27,522 nt of DNA from an uncultured Clostridia bacterium (GTDB lineage Bacteria; Bacillota; Clostridia; TANB77; CAG-508): positions 1-27,522 of the forward strand of contig CAKPOC010000004.1 of assembly GCA_934169535.1 (NCBI GenBank). The letters are read 5' to 3'. The notes under the pieces were generated by a model. It did no database searches and was not told the origin of the DNA. It saw only the letters and a list, made by a program, of their open reading frames with translations. Below, piece after piece: positions 1 to 6,220 of the stretch (within the stretch, counting starts at the first letter, position 1; each line of letters starts with the position of its first letter). Position numbers and translations under genes: made by a program.

Positions 1-46
1 AATTGAAATAACAGGCTTAAGTGCGGAAGAAATAAAAAAACTATAA
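1..46 (+). CDS. 3' end of an unidentified gene (partial)
   Basis: Only the last 14 codons are visible, in the frame starting at base 2, ending in ITGLSAEEIKKL and a TAA. A U-tailed hairpin follows directly, which supports a real gene end. The short tail resembles the C-terminus common in Rpn-type PD-(D/E)XK nuclease/transposase proteins (a 'TGLS-EEI-KL' ending), the same family that begins at the right edge of this window. Such helical endings also occur in other proteins, so the family is only a guess. The start and most of the gene lie outside the window. Confidence 0.4.
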   Translation, partial: IEITGLSAEEIKKL

Positions 47-51
47 AGTAT

Positions 52-87
52 AAAAAAGGAAGAATAGAAATATTCGTCCTTTTTTTA
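52..87 (+). terminator. Rho-independent terminator of the left-edge gene
   Basis: AAAAAAGGAAGAAT pairs with ATTCGTCCTTTTTT with a single mismatch (A opposite G), around a 5-6 nt loop, and the right arm runs into a T tract. It starts 5 nt after the stop codon. Confidence 0.75.
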
Positions 88-113
88 TAAATTTGAAAAA
101 AATACTATCAATT

Positions 114-141
114 TTGACAAAAAAGGTGTATAATTTATGCT
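114..141 (+). promoter_or_regulatory. Sigma-A promoter of the D-lactate dehydrogenase gene
   Basis: TTGACA at 114-119 is a perfect -35 box. With a 16-bp spacer the -10 would be TATGCT (136-141). A perfect TATAAT lies at 129-134 but only 9 bp after the TTGACA, so it would need a weaker -35 (TATCAA near 106). Which -10 is used cannot be settled by eye. Confidence 0.6.
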
Positions 142-174
142 CGAAAAGAAATAAATATAAGGAGGAAAACTGGT

Positions 175-1167
175 ATGATAAAAATAGCATTTTTTGACAC
201 AAAAGAGTATGACAAAAAAATATTTGGAGAATATAACAAAAAATATAAGTATGACATCAAATATTTTGATTCGAAATTAAACAAAGAAACTGCGCCACTT
301 GTAAAAGGATTTGACGTTGTATGTGTATTTGTAAATGATGTAGTAGATGAAGAAACTATTGAAATTCTTAAAAGAGAAGGTGTAAAGCTAATTGCTCTTC
401 GTTGTGCAGGGTATAACAATGTAGCACTACAAGCATTAGGAGATGAAATAAAAGCTGTAAGAGTTCCAGCGTATTCTCCACATGCAGTAGCAGAGCACGC
501 AACAGCTCTACTTCTTGAAATAGACAGAAAAATTTATAAAGCATATCAAAGAACTAAAAAATACAACTTCACATTAAACGGTTTAGTAGGATTTGATATA
601 TATGGAAAAACTGTTGGTGTTATAGGAACAGGAAAAATTGGAAAAGAATTTTGTAAAATAATGAAAGGATTTGGAGCAAATGTACTTGCATATGATGTTT
701 ACCATGACGAAAATGCAGAAAAAGAAATAGGCTTTAAATATGTTTCATTAGATGAATTGTTAGCAAATTCAGACATAATTTCATTACATTGCCCACTTAC
801 ACCTGAAAACGAGAATTTGATCAATGCAGAAGCTATAAAGAAAATGAAAAAAGGTGTAATAATAATCAACACAAGTAGAGGAAAATTAATAAAAACAGGA
901 GATTTAATAAAAGCTTTAGAAAATGAAAAAATAGGCGGAGTAGGTCTAGACGTATTTGACGAAGAAGGAGATTATTTCTTAAACGATATGTCAATGAAAT
1001 ACAAACGTAACAGAAATTTATCAGAACTTTTATCAATGCCTAATGTAATAATAACTTCACATCAAGCATTCTTCACAAGAGAGGCTTTAAACAAAATTGC
1101 ACATGATACTTGCGAAAACATTAAAGAATATTTTGAAACAGGAAAATGTATAAACGAAGTAAAATAA
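175..1167 (+). CDS. ldhA: D-lactate dehydrogenase (NAD-dependent D-2-hydroxyacid dehydrogenase)
   Basis: This cytosolic enzyme reduces pyruvate to D-lactate with NADH and so recycles NAD+ in fermentation. Its 330 residues are the usual length for D-LDH. The substrate domain carries LRCAGYNN (76-82). The nucleotide-binding fold has GVIGTGKIG (148-156, GxGxxG) and an aspartate at 174 at the end of the next strand, which favours NAD over NADP. The catalytic Arg (NTSRG, R235), Glu (E264) and His (SHQAF, H296) sit at the same numbers as in the Lactobacillus enzyme. The ATG has AAGGAGG 9 nt upstream. The gene has its own promoter, and the next gene starts 19 nt after its stop, so the two may be cotranscribed. 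A related 2-hydroxyacid dehydrogenase such as 2-hydroxyisocaproate dehydrogenase is the main alternative. Confidence 0.9.
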   Translation: MIKIAFFDTKEYDKKIFGEYNKKYKYDIKYFDSKLNKETAPLVKGFDVVCVFVNDVVDEETIEILKREGVKLIALRCAGYNNVALQALGDEIKAVRVPAYSPHAVAEHATALLLEIDRKIYKAYQRTKKYNFTLNGLVGFDIYGKTVGVIGTGKIGKEFCKIMKGFGANVLAYDVYHDENAEKEIGFKYVSLDELLANSDIISLHCPLTPENENLINAEAIKKMKKGVIIINTSRGKLIKTGDLIKALENEKIGGVGLDVFDEEGDYFLNDMSMKYKRNRNLSELLSMPNVIITSHQAFFTREALNKIAHDTCENIKEYFETGKCINEVK

Positions 1168-1186
1168 TGGGAAAAGGAACATCAAG

Positions 1187-2065
1187 ATGAAAAATATAAA
1201 GAATATAGCAACAATTATAATAAGTTTATTGCTAATTTGTGTACTTAAAAATGCAGCTTTTGCAACAACTATAAGTGATTCTACAAATAGCATAAAAGAA
1301 AGTGGCCAAACAGAAATTAATTCTGAAGAAGACTTAAAAAATGTAGTAATAAATACAATGTCGACAATAAATTCAGAGGGAATAAGTAAAGACTTACTAG
1401 AAGATGTAACAAAAACATACAAGAAAATAAGCAAAAATTATTCAAATGCAGAAATTGCAAAAGCAATAAAAGACAACAAAGAAATTTTAAAACAAAATGG
1501 AATAGAAGAAGCCAATATTGATGCAACGGCAAATGTTTTAAACAATGTTTCAACTGAACAAACAACCAAAATATTGGAAAGCGTAGATGTTGAAAAAATA
1601 GGAGAGAAACTTGAAAATGGAGTATCTGTAAAAGAAATAATAACTGATGTTACGGCGAACTTATCAACCACTGAAAAAGTTAACTTAGTCATGAGCATGG
1701 TAAACTCAATGAAAATAATAAGAATTTTATTTATAATTTTACTAATAAGATTTATATATAGAACTTTATTAAGATGCGTAATTTATAAAAAAGCAGGGAA
1801 AAAAGCATGGGCTGCATTTGTACCAATATACCGAAATGTAGTTATGTTACAAGTTTGCAAAATGTCACCTTGGTGGTTACTACTACTATTATTACCTGCA
1901 ATAGGATGGATTATTTTATGGCTAGTATCTGTTGCAAGTAAATTTATGCTTGCAGAAAAATTTGAAAAAGGAGTAGGATTTTCATTTGGATTATGGTTAC
2001 TTCCTACAATTTTTGAAACAATATTAGTATTGCCAAAAAATAAATATGAAAAAGACGAAGATTAA
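1187..2065 (+). CDS. Secreted/membrane protein with C-terminal DUF5684-type membrane domain
   Basis: Function unknown. The 292-residue protein has a signal peptide (hydrophobic 8-24, likely cleaved after AFA at about 25-27). An extracytoplasmic part at 28-172 is rich in Lys, Glu and Asn and predicted mostly helical. The C-terminal membrane domain at 175-285 has the KKAGKKAWAAFVPIYR pattern followed by a WWLLLLLLPAIGW segment and a LAEKFEKGVGFSFGLWLLP segment. That layout (soluble loop, 'P-Y-N/R', hydrophobic hairpin, 'K-GKG-F-GL-LLP-IF') is what I know from DUF5684 and signal-peptidase-like small membrane proteins. A GGAAAAGGAA ribosome site precedes the ATG at 1187. It may be cotranscribed with ldhA, but nothing links it to lactate metabolism. 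Its stop codon lies in the loop of a strong terminator. Confidence 0.7.
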   Translation: MKNIKNIATIIISLLLICVLKNAAFATTISDSTNSIKESGQTEINSEEDLKNVVINTMSTINSEGISKDLLEDVTKTYKKISKNYSNAEIAKAIKDNKEILKQNGIEEANIDATANVLNNVSTEQTTKILESVDVEKIGEKLENGVSVKEIITDVTANLSTTEKVNLVMSMVNSMKIIRILFIILLIRFIYRTLLRCVIYKKAGKKAWAAFVPIYRNVVMLQVCKMSPWWLLLLLLPAIGWIILWLVSVASKFMLAEKFEKGVGFSFGLWLLPTIFETILVLPKNKYEKDED

Positions 2066-2083
2066 TTTTCTTCGTCTTTTTCT
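2048..2083 (+). terminator. Strong terminator overlapping the end of the DUF5684-type gene
   Basis: GAAAAAGACGAAGA (2048-2061) and TCTTCGTCTTTTTC (2069-2082) form a perfect 14-bp stem with a 7-nt loop containing the TAA stop. The A/T-rich ends allow it to act in both directions, so it may also serve mscL, which converges from the other strand. Confidence 0.85.
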
Positions 2084-2086
2084 ATG

Positions 2087-2160
2087 TAAATAATCTTCCG
2101 GCTATGCTGGTAGTAACTTAGCCCTAAGGGTGTTATGAGTAAAATACATCCGCCTAAGCC
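2087..2160. other. GC-rich structured intergenic segment
   Basis: About 46% G+C by hand count, well above its surroundings. It can form three short hairpins in a row: CCGGC/GCTGG (one G-U pair, 3-nt loop), CTTAG/CTAAG (2-nt loop) and GGGTGT/ACATCC (one G-U pair). No ORF or ribosome site is evident. It could be the structured 3' end of the mscL transcript, a small RNA, or one copy of an intergenic repeat. Confidence 0.3.
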
Positions 2161-2657
2161 TGAGAATTTTTATTGATTGGTTGTGTTAAATCAGAAGTGC
2201 AATGTGGACATCTAGTAGCCTTATATTTTATTTCTGTTAAGCAGTATGGACAAATCTTTGTTTCTGGTACTACTTCTACAGAAACTTCTTCTTTTTTATT
2301 TTTTATTAAACCTTTTTTATTTAATTTTTTAAGAAGCTTGTCGTTAAGTTCTTTTAATTTTTGAGATTCTCTATCATTTAATTTATTTATGTATCTTACC
2401 ATTAAAAATATTGAAAAAGCTATTATCAAGAAGTTTACAATTGCTGTAATAAAATTTCCGTATTTTATAGAAGCGTTTCCAACAGTAAGAACCATATCGG
2501 AAAAATCAATTTTTCCTGTAAAAATTGAAATTGTAGGCATTATAACATCTTCAACTAATGAAGTTACAATTTTTTGAAAAGCGCCACCTATAATAACACC
2601 AACTGCAAGGTCCATAACATTACCTTTCATAGCAAAATCTTTAAATTCTTTTAACAT
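2154..2657 (-). CDS. mscL: Large-conductance mechanosensitive channel MscL with C-terminal zinc ribbon
   Basis: MscL forms a pentameric pore in the cytoplasmic membrane that opens under tension and protects against hypo-osmotic shock. I chose the ATG at 2657 (167 residues) because it begins with the family's [20 protein letters not shown] and has AAGGTGA just upstream; an ATG 27 codons earlier adds an atypical sequence. TM1 spans about 14-40, with the pore-lining [10 protein letters not shown] and conserved DVIMP, and TM2 about 68-90. A charged helix follows at 91-125. The tail adds CPYC (136-139) and CPHC (150-153), a four-cysteine zinc ribbon. That tail is absent from E. coli MscL but I recall it from some Firmicutes homologues. 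A promoter reading toward the gene sits at 2709-2738. Confidence 0.93.
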   Translation of the reverse strand: MLKEFKDFAMKGNVMDLAVGVIIGGAFQKIVTSLVEDVIMPTISIFTGKIDFSDMVLTVGNASIKYGNFITAIVNFLIIAFSIFLMVRYINKLNDRESQKLKELNDKLLKKLNKKGLIKNKKEEVSVEVVPETKICPYCLTEIKYKATRCPHCTSDLTQPINKNSQA

Positions 2658-2708
2658 ATTAATCACCTTAAAAATAAAATTTAGGTTATAGCACCTATAG
2701 CTAATATT

Positions 2709-2738
2709 AGAATACAATATTTGAAAAAGAAAAGTCAA
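2709..2738 (-). promoter_or_regulatory. Probable sigma-A promoter of mscL
   Basis: Read on the minus strand, TTGACT (2738-2733) and TATTCT (2714-2709) are separated by 18 bp. The match is moderate. A TTTGTCGAA element (2743-2751) lies just upstream of this -35. Confidence 0.45.
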
Positions 2739-2742
2739 GCAA

Positions 2743-2751
2743 TTTGTCGAA
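2743..2751 (+). promoter_or_regulatory. Candidate Spo0A box (TTTGTCGAA)
   Basis: TTTGTCGAA is an exact match to the Spo0A operator core TGTCGAA. It sits between the divergent promoters of mscL and pyk, 16 bp upstream of the pyk -35 box. The call rests on the motif only. Confidence 0.35.
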
Positions 2752-2767
2752 TTTTAGTATAAAGGGC

Positions 2768-2796
2768 TTGAAATCAATGTATAATAATGATATAAT
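2768..2796 (+). promoter_or_regulatory. Sigma-A promoter of pyk
   Basis: TTGAAA (2768-2773), 17 bp, then a perfect TATAAT (2791-2796). It leaves a leader of about 60 nt before the pyk ATG. Confidence 0.85.
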
Positions 2797-2864
2797 ACGT
2801 GTTGCGTGGAAAGATAATTATGTGAATAAACACATAAAATAAAAAGAAAGAGGGAAATAAAACA

Positions 2865-4304
2865 ATGAAATCTTTAAGAAAAACTAAAATTGTTGGAACA
2901 ATCGGACCTGCTTCAGAAAACAGATTAGAAGAATTATTCGATGCTGGATTAAACGTTTGCAGAATTAACTATTCTCATGGAAGTTGGGATGAGCAAAAGG
3001 AAAAAACAGAAGCTATATTAAAAATAAGAGAAGAAAAAGAGCTTCCAATTGCTTTATTACTAGATACAAAAGGACCTGAAATAAGAACAGGAATGTTATA
3101 TACAGGAAAAAATACAAAAATTCAATTAAAAGATGGACAAAAATTCACATTATATAATGAAGATGTAACAGGAAACGAAGAAGGCGTTTCTGTAACATAC
3201 AAAAAATTATATGAAGATGTAAAACCAGGAACAAAAATTTTAATTGACGATGGTGCAATAGAATTAAGAGTTGAAGAAGTTGTTGGAAAAGATATAGTAA
3301 CAACAGTTGTTCACGGAAATGGTTTAGGAAGTAGAAAAACTATGAATCTACCTGGAACAATAATAAGACTTCCAGGCCTTGCAGACAAAGATATTGCAGA
3401 CTTAAAAACAGCTTGCGCACATGGATATGATTATATAGCTCTTTCATTTGCAAGAAATGAAGAAGATATAAAAAATGTAAGAAAAATATTAGATGAAAAT
3501 GGCGGAAAAGACATTCAAATTTTAACAAAAATTGAAAATGTTGAAGGTCTTTCAAATTTAAATCAAATAATTAATTTAGCTGATGGACAAATGATAGCTC
3601 GTGGAGATATGGCTACAGAAACAGACTTTACAGAACCACCAGTTGTTCAAAAACAAATAATTAAGCTATGTAACAAAGAAAACAAACCAGTTATAACAGC
3701 TACACAAATGCTTGAATCAATGACTCATCAACCATTACCTACAAGAGCTGAAGCAAGCGACGTTGCAAATGCTGTTTATGATAGAACAGGTGCAATAATG
3801 CTTTCTGGTGAATGTGCTCAAGGTGATTATCCAGTAGAATGTGTAAAAACAATGGTTAAAATAGCAAACAGAGTTGAACCAGAAATTAATTACTGGAAGA
3901 GATTTGATGAAAACAAAAATGTTAACCTAAATACAGTAGCAGAAAATGTAGCATATGCTACATGCGTAATGGCTAAAAACATGAAAGCTGACGCAATAGT
4001 TTGCTACACAAATACAGGTAAATCTGCTAAAAACTTAGCAGGATTAGGAGCAGGATGCCCAATACTTGCAATAACAGACAACAGGAGAACATTTAACCAA
4101 TTATCATTAGTTTGGAACGTAATGCCAATACTTGTTGACAAAAAAGAAACAAACAACAAAATGATAGAAGCAGGAATTGAAAAATTAAAGAACAAAGAAA
4201 TTCTTGAAAAAGGTGATGTTGTTGTAATAGCAGGTGGAGATGAAATAATTCCTACTGAACAAAAAGAATTAAACAAAACAATAGGTGGAGTTTTAAAAAT
4301 ATAA
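2865..4304 (+). CDS. pyk: Pyruvate kinase (divergent form)
   Basis: Pyruvate kinase converts phosphoenolpyruvate and ADP to pyruvate and ATP, the last step of glycolysis, in the cytosol. The 479 residues are a normal length without the extra C-terminal PEP-utiliser domain seen in Bacillus. Visible motifs are KIVGTIGPAS (8-17), RINYSHG (33-39), DTKGPEIRTG (67-76), TKIENVEG with catalytic K222 and metal-binding E224, ARGD with D248, ITATQMLESM (277-286), and MLSGE (312-316). The C-terminal alpha/beta domain starts near 345. Several normally fixed residues differ: NYSHG for NFSHG, GDMATE where GDLGVE is usual, and SGECA for SGETA. It is a single-gene unit with its own promoter and terminator. 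Confidence 0.93.
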   Translation: MKSLRKTKIVGTIGPASENRLEELFDAGLNVCRINYSHGSWDEQKEKTEAILKIREEKELPIALLLDTKGPEIRTGMLYTGKNTKIQLKDGQKFTLYNEDVTGNEEGVSVTYKKLYEDVKPGTKILIDDGAIELRVEEVVGKDIVTTVVHGNGLGSRKTMNLPGTIIRLPGLADKDIADLKTACAHGYDYIALSFARNEEDIKNVRKILDENGGKDIQILTKIENVEGLSNLNQIINLADGQMIARGDMATETDFTEPPVVQKQIIKLCNKENKPVITATQMLESMTHQPLPTRAEASDVANAVYDRTGAIMLSGECAQGDYPVECVKTMVKIANRVEPEINYWKRFDENKNVNLNTVAENVAYATCVMAKNMKADAIVCYTNTGKSAKNLAGLGAGCPILAITDNRRTFNQLSLVWNVMPILVDKKETNNKMIEAGIEKLKNKEILEKGDVVVIAGGDEIIPTEQKELNKTIGGVLKI

Positions 4305-4310
4305 TAATCA

Positions 4311-4340
4311 AAACGGGGACTTAAAAGTTCTCGTTTTTTT
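4311..4340 (+). terminator. Terminator of pyk
   Basis: AAACGGGGACT pairs with AGTTCTCGTTT using two G-U pairs, around a 4-5 nt loop, and ends in a run of seven T. It starts 7 nt after the pyk stop. Confidence 0.85.
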
Positions 4341-4341
4341 A

Positions 4342-4370
4342 TTGAAAGTTTCATAAATTTATTATAAAAT
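4342..4370 (+). promoter_or_regulatory. Sigma-A promoter of the FGE-fold protein gene
   Basis: TTGAAA (4342-4347), 17 bp, TAAAAT (4365-4370), immediately after the pyk terminator. The predicted start site leaves only about 20 nt before the coding region. Confidence 0.65.
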
Positions 4371-4396
4371 ATACCTTAATAAAGGAGATGAAATTT

Positions 4397-5635
4397 ATGA
4401 AAAAAATAGCAATCATAATAGTAATTTTGCTTGTGCTAATAGCTGCGGTAGGGGGAACTTTACTATTTTTAAATAATTCTCAAAAAAAGAATAGCTTTGA
4501 AAATAATAACATCGAAGAAAATATTGAAAATGTAGAAAATGAGAATTTAGAAATAATTTCAGATGATTTTAAGCAAGATGAAATAACTGCTGAAATAGAA
4601 AAAGGAAAAATTGCAAGTGAAAAATCAATATATACAGATGAAAATAGCAATAGGGCAGTAATTCCTGCAGGCTATGGAGTGGTAAAGGATACATCTACAA
4701 TAAATAAAGGACTTGTAATTTCGGATATAGCAGATGATGATATGCAAAATTCTAAAGGTGGAAATCAATTTGTATGGATTCCAGTAGCTACGCCATTTTT
4801 AGATTTAAGCAATTGCAAAACAGAAGATGAAATAAATAGCAGTTTGAAAAATGAAACGTCACAAGGGAAATATCCAATGGCGATAAGACTTGCAAATGGA
4901 AACTATGCAGGAGTGCTATACAAATTTGAACAAGTTAAAGAAAATACAAGTATAAGCATAACACCAGAAGTATATGGCAAAAATGCAATAAGAAAAGAAC
5001 CATCAGCAACAAGTGGACAAAACGAAAACTATCAAAATGAATTTAATAATATTGCAAAGCAGGTAAGAAACGACGGAGGATTTTGGATTGCAAGGTTTGA
5101 GACTAGTTTAAATGAACAAACAAATAAAGCAGAAAGCAAGAAAAATAGAAATGTGCTAACAAATAAAAATTGGTTTGAATTATATGAAATAGAGAAAACT
5201 TTATCTACACAAAATACAACAAGTGGAATGATTTGGGGCTGTCAATGGGATCAAATTATGATACTTTTTAAAGATGTAGAAAATGCGCAAGGAAGTCAAA
5301 GTCATTTTTACATATTAGATAGTACGAATGCTGGAAATTATTCGGATTTAGAAATAAGAGATGGAAAAAATGTTATAAAAAAAGCAGGAGAAGCCGTAAG
5401 ATATCCAACAGGTTATATTGACAATTTCGAGATATTTGGAATTTATGATTTGGCGGGAAATGCTTTTGAATGGACAATGGAAGAATATTATGGCTCAACA
5501 AGAGTTTTAAGAGGCGGCTATTGCGCATATGATGGAAAAACGTACCCTGTTTCTAGTAGAACTGGAATAGTTCCGAACTATTCTGGTGAAGAAAGAATAA
5601 TATCAAATACAGGCTCTAGAATGATATTATATTAA
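4397..5635 (+). CDS. Membrane-anchored protein with formylglycine-generating-enzyme-like (SUMF1/FGE-sulfatase) fold
   Basis: Function not known. I prefer the ATG at 4397 (412 residues) because the ATG at 4388 overlaps the ribosome site AAAGGAGA. Residues 3-26 are one hydrophobic anchor with no obvious cleavage site. Residues 30-75 are a low-complexity Asn/Glu linker and the rest is predicted extracellular. FVWIPV (125-130), DGGFWIARFE (226-235), YDLAGNAFEW (350-359), RVLRGG (369-374) and a GSRMILY end are the landmarks of the FGE fold. In that family they usually mark a C-type-lectin-like scaffold. The paired cysteines of true formylglycine-generating enzyme near the end of the domain are not present: only one Cys follows the RGG. 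Enzymatic activity is therefore unlikely; a surface-binding role is my inference. It forms its own transcription unit. Confidence 0.7.
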   Translation: MKKIAIIIVILLVLIAAVGGTLLFLNNSQKKNSFENNNIEENIENVENENLEIISDDFKQDEITAEIEKGKIASEKSIYTDENSNRAVIPAGYGVVKDTSTINKGLVISDIADDDMQNSKGGNQFVWIPVATPFLDLSNCKTEDEINSSLKNETSQGKYPMAIRLANGNYAGVLYKFEQVKENTSISITPEVYGKNAIRKEPSATSGQNENYQNEFNNIAKQVRNDGGFWIARFETSLNEQTNKAESKKNRNVLTNKNWFELYEIEKTLSTQNTTSGMIWGCQWDQIMILFKDVENAQGSQSHFYILDSTNAGNYSDLEIRDGKNVIKKAGEAVRYPTGYIDNFEIFGIYDLAGNAFEWTMEEYYGSTRVLRGGYCAYDGKTYPVSSRTGIVPNYSGEERIISNTGSRMILY

Positions 5636-5680
5636 AATGCTCAAAATAGTATAGTTTTGGGCAAAAAAACAGAAAAACAC

Positions 5681-5709
5681 TTGTATTTTAACAAAAAATA
5701 TGATATCAT
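5681..5709 (+). promoter_or_regulatory. Probable promoter of rpsO
   Basis: TTGTAT (5681-5686), 17 bp, TATCAT (5704-5709). The -10 is good and the -35 is weak. The resulting leader is about 80 nt long. Confidence 0.5.
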
Positions 5710-5710
5710 A

Positions 5711-5783
5711 AAAAAGGTTGGTACCTTATGCTTGGTTTTAGGCAAAAACTCCACTAATTCTAAGAATAAGGCAAATATAAAAT
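5711..5783 (+). promoter_or_regulatory. Possible autoregulatory leader of rpsO
   Basis: The leader begins with a small perfect hairpin AAGGT/ACCTT (5714-5727). Many bacterial rpsO leaders bind S15 itself to block translation, so feedback control is expected from the family. I cannot draw a convincing S15-binding fold here. A 9-codon ORF (5728-5757, MLGFRQKLH) starts right after the hairpin and may be chance. Confidence 0.3.
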
Positions 5784-5797
5784 AGGAGGAAATTAAA

Positions 5798-6061
5798 ATG
5801 ACAAAGGAAAGAAAACAAGAATTAATTGCAACTTACAGAAGAGATGAAAAGGACACTGGTTCTCCAGAAGTTCAAATAGCTCTTTTAACTGAAAGAATCA
5901 AAAATCTTACAGAACATTTAAAAACACATCAAAAAGATAATCACTCAAGAAGAGGATTATTAAAAATGGTAGGTGCTAGAAGAAACTTATTAAACTACCT
6001 AGCAAACGAAGATGTTCAAAGATACAGAGATATAGTTGAAAAACTAGGACTAAGAAAATAA
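5798..6061 (+). CDS. rpsO: 30S ribosomal protein S15
   Basis: S15 is a primary 16S rRNA-binding protein of the small-subunit platform and helps form bridge B4 with the large subunit. The 87 residues match the family length of 88-89. [16 protein letters not shown] (18-33), [13 protein letters not shown] (43-55) and RRNLLNYL are family signatures. AGGAGG lies 8 nt before the ATG. The rpsO-pnp order is widespread in bacteria, but here a terminator-like hairpin and about 110 nt separate the two genes. Confidence 0.97.
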   Translation: MTKERKQELIATYRRDEKDTGSPEVQIALLTERIKNLTEHLKTHQKDNHSRRGLLKMVGARRNLLNYLANEDVQRYRDIVEKLGLRK

Positions 6062-6070
6062 TTACAAAAC

Positions 6071-6113
6071 AAAAGGGCGTTTTACAATTTTAGGTTAAAG
6101 CGCCCATTTTTAA
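6071..6113 (+). terminator. Terminator or attenuator between rpsO and pnp
   Basis: GGGCG (6075-6079) pairs with CGCCC (6101-6105) and the stem can extend past one mismatch through TTTA/TTAAA. ATTTTTAAAA follows. The long loop and short T tract suggest partial read-through into pnp. Confidence 0.6.
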
Positions 6114-6143
6114 AAATACTTTAAAATTAGAAGTAGCTTGTAT

Positions 6144-6164
6144 AAAGTAGTAAAGTACTATTTT
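6144..6164 (+). repeat. Inverted repeat upstream of pnp
   Basis: AAAGTAGTA (6144-6152) and TACTATTTT (6156-6164) form a 9-bp stem with one G-U pair and a 3-nt loop. TTGTAT at 6138 could be a weak -35 box overlapping it. It may be an RNA-processing hairpin in the pnp leader or an operator. Confidence 0.35.
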
Positions 6165-6220
6165 ATAGAGGTTACAATCTAATAAAGGTATTTTTAAATG
6201 AAACTTTTCAGGAGGTAAAA

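Noticed and set aside
114..134. TTGACA-N9-TATAAT as one promoter
   Set aside because: A 9-bp spacer is too short for sigma-A; the two boxes probably belong to different promoter choices.
4397..5635. Active formylglycine-generating enzyme (sulfatase maturation)
   Set aside because: Only one cysteine follows the RGG motif, no sulfatase gene is nearby, and the protein is anchored outside.
5638..5663. Hairpin TGCTCAAAA/TTTTGGGCA after the FGE-fold gene as a terminator
   Set aside because: It has a 9-bp stem but is followed by A's, not T's, on the + strand, so intrinsic termination of the upstream gene is not supported.
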